Positions 63,304 to 64,000 of a stretch of 64,000 bases of DNA are shown here, in pieces (the first letter of the stretch is position 1; each line of letters begins with the position of its first letter). Below the pieces are notes generated by a model, which saw nothing but the letters and a program-made list of their open reading frames with translations, searched no databases and was not told the DNA's origin. The position numbers and the translations under genes were made by a program. This DNA is from Halalkalibacter krulwichiae. Its GTDB lineage: Bacteria; Bacillota; Bacilli; Bacillales; Bacillaceae_D. Where the stretch lies: positions 2,007,501 to 2,071,500 of the forward strand of contig NZ_CP020814.1 of NCBI RefSeq assembly GCF_002109385.1, read 5' to 3'.

Positions 63304-63741
63304 ATGTCAATGGCTTATGAAGAATATATGAGACAAGTTGTTTTGCCAATGAGAGCAGAACTAACAGAAAATGGCTTTAAGGAGCTAACTACCGCTGAGG
63401 AAGTCGATCAGTATATGAGGGCAGCAGAAGGAACGACTCTTGTTGTCATTAATTCCGTATGTGGCTGTGCGGCTGGGCTTGCCCGTCCGTCTGTTGTGAC
63501 ATCTTTGCAACATGACCAAACTCCAGACCACCTTGTGACGGTGTTTGCTGGTCAAGATAAGGAAGCGACCGCTCAAATGCGTTCTTATTTTTCAGATATC
63601 CCGCCATCTTCTCCATCAATGGCCTTGTTAAAAGGAAAAGAGGTTGTTCATTTTATTCCTAGAGAAGAGATTGAGGGCGCGACTCCGGAAAGTATTATTC
63701 GTAATTTAGCAATGGCTTATAATGAGCATTGTACTAAATAA
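63304..63741 (+). CDS. brxA: Bacilliredoxin BrxA (YphP)
   Basis: 145 residues. SMAYEEYMRQVVLPMRAELTENGFKELTTAEEVD, the CGC active site in VVINSVCGCAAGLARPSV, and PSSPSMALLKGKEVVHFIPREEIEG match YphP/BrxA. It reduces protein-bacillithiol mixed disulfides. bshB1 and bshA, which make bacillithiol, are in the same window. Start ATG 63304 follows AAAGGGGAAA. A clean terminator follows. Confidence 0.95.
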   Translation: MSMAYEEYMRQVVLPMRAELTENGFKELTTAEEVDQYMRAAEGTTLVVINSVCGCAAGLARPSVVTSLQHDQTPDHLVTVFAGQDKEATAQMRSYFSDIPPSSPSMALLKGKEVVHFIPREEIEGATPESIIRNLAMAYNEHCTK

Positions 63742-63747
63742 TGCAAA

Positions 63748-63783
63748 AAAAGGTGACTCTACTTATTGAGAGTCACCTTTTTA
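63748..63783 (+). terminator. Terminator after brxA
   Basis: AAAAGGTGACTCT (63748-63760) pairs with AGAGTCACCTTTT (63769-63781), followed by T. Confidence 0.92.
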
Positions 63784-63813
63784 AGTAAGTACCAGTTGAT
63801 AAGGATGATGAAT

Positions 63814-64000
63814 ATGATTAAAGCACCAAATTTCACATTGGCTTCTGTAGATGCTAAGACTAACTGGTCATTAGATGATGCCTCTAAAAAAGTTACAATG
63901 CTCACTTTTTGGACTTCTTGGTGTCCTGATTCACAAAAAGACTTAGTAGCAAAACAAGCCTTATTCGAATCAATGGCAACTAGTAATGAATTGGAAATGA
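63814..64000 (+). CDS. Redoxin/TlpA-like protein (N-terminal part)
   Basis: The frame is open to the window end. It reads MIKAPNFTLASVDAKTNWSL, then VTMLTFWTSWCPDSQKDLVA: a typical thioredoxin-like redoxin start, where the active-site CPDS has only one cysteine in view (CxxS). No signal peptide is seen. ATG 63814 is 8 bases after AAGGA; ATG 63805 and 63808 are in frame upstream. Its function cannot be narrowed from the visible part. Confidence 0.75.
   Translation, partial: MIKAPNFTLASVDAKTNWSLDDASKKVTMLTFWTSWCPDSQKDLVAKQALFESMATSNELEM

Overview
The window is a contiguous piece of a low-GC Bacillaceae chromosome. Gene content and order match the spoIVA-mtrB-hepS-menG-hepT-ndk-cheR-aroC-aroB-aroH-trpEDCFBA-hisC-tyrA-aroA-ypiA-reoY-ypiF-qcrABC-ypjAB-dapB-mgsA-bshB1-bshA-cca-birA-panBCD-dinG-ypmAB-aspB-asnS-dnaD-nth-ypoC-ponA-recU backbone of Bacillus subtilis. 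Several departures (futalosine-type menaquinone genes, a loop-deleted tRNA nucleotidyltransferase, a very acidic extracellular tail on PBP1) suggest a Bacillus halodurans-like alkaliphile. That assignment is inference, not proof. No phage, CRISPR, IS transposase, rRNA or intact tRNA was seen.

Layout. 1-5.7 kb: end of spoIVA, the trp RNA-binding protein TRAP, heptaprenyl diphosphate synthase and menaquinone genes, with a ubiA-ubiX-mqnA insertion. 5.9-7.2 kb: ndk and cheR. 7.4-19.8 kb: the aromatic supraoperon, with a TRAP-type attenuator before trpE. 19.8-20.1 kb: a probable antisense-oriented small RNA with a perfect-consensus promoter. 20.1-25.9 kb: an unknown protein, ypiA, reoY, ypiF and the cytochrome bc complex. 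26-35 kb: membrane proteins, lysine, methylglyoxal and bacillithiol genes, tRNA 3'-end enzyme and birA. 35-37.3 kb: a tandem Pan-motif leader and panBCD. 37.4-48 kb: a TPR protein, dinG, a degenerate metallo-beta-lactamase protein, a long unexplained leader, ypmA, ypmB, aspB, asnS, dnaD, nth, ypoC. 47.9-51.8 kb: a MITE-like repeat and the double dynamin dynA. 51.8-64 kb: ponA and recU on the minus strand, then yppC, a sigma-G-type spore minigene, racA, yppE, a TRIC-type channel, ilvA, a YitT protein, a DJ-1/PfpI protein, rnz, a YtzC-like protein, thioredoxin-like proteins and bacilliredoxin BrxA.

How the genes work together. TRAP (mtrB) senses tryptophan and would act on the trpE leader about 10 kb downstream, which shows a promoter, a 5' stem-loop, at least ten GAG/TAG triplets, an antiterminator and a terminator. 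HepS, HepT, MenG, UbiA, UbiX and MqnA contribute to menaquinone, the quinone feeding QcrABC. BshA, BshB1 and BrxA are parts of bacillithiol chemistry. Four genes (panB, dinG, dynA and the TRIC gene) each carry one apparent single-base deletion. Three of the four lie in short homopolymers, which points more to sequencing error in a draft assembly than to gene decay.

The strongest candidates for undescribed biology are the ~98-nt minus-strand RNA at 19.89-19.99 kb, the ~310-nt leader before ypmA, the degenerate enzyme-like proteins at 20.1 and 41.2 kb, and the 39-residue spore minigene at 56.3 kb.
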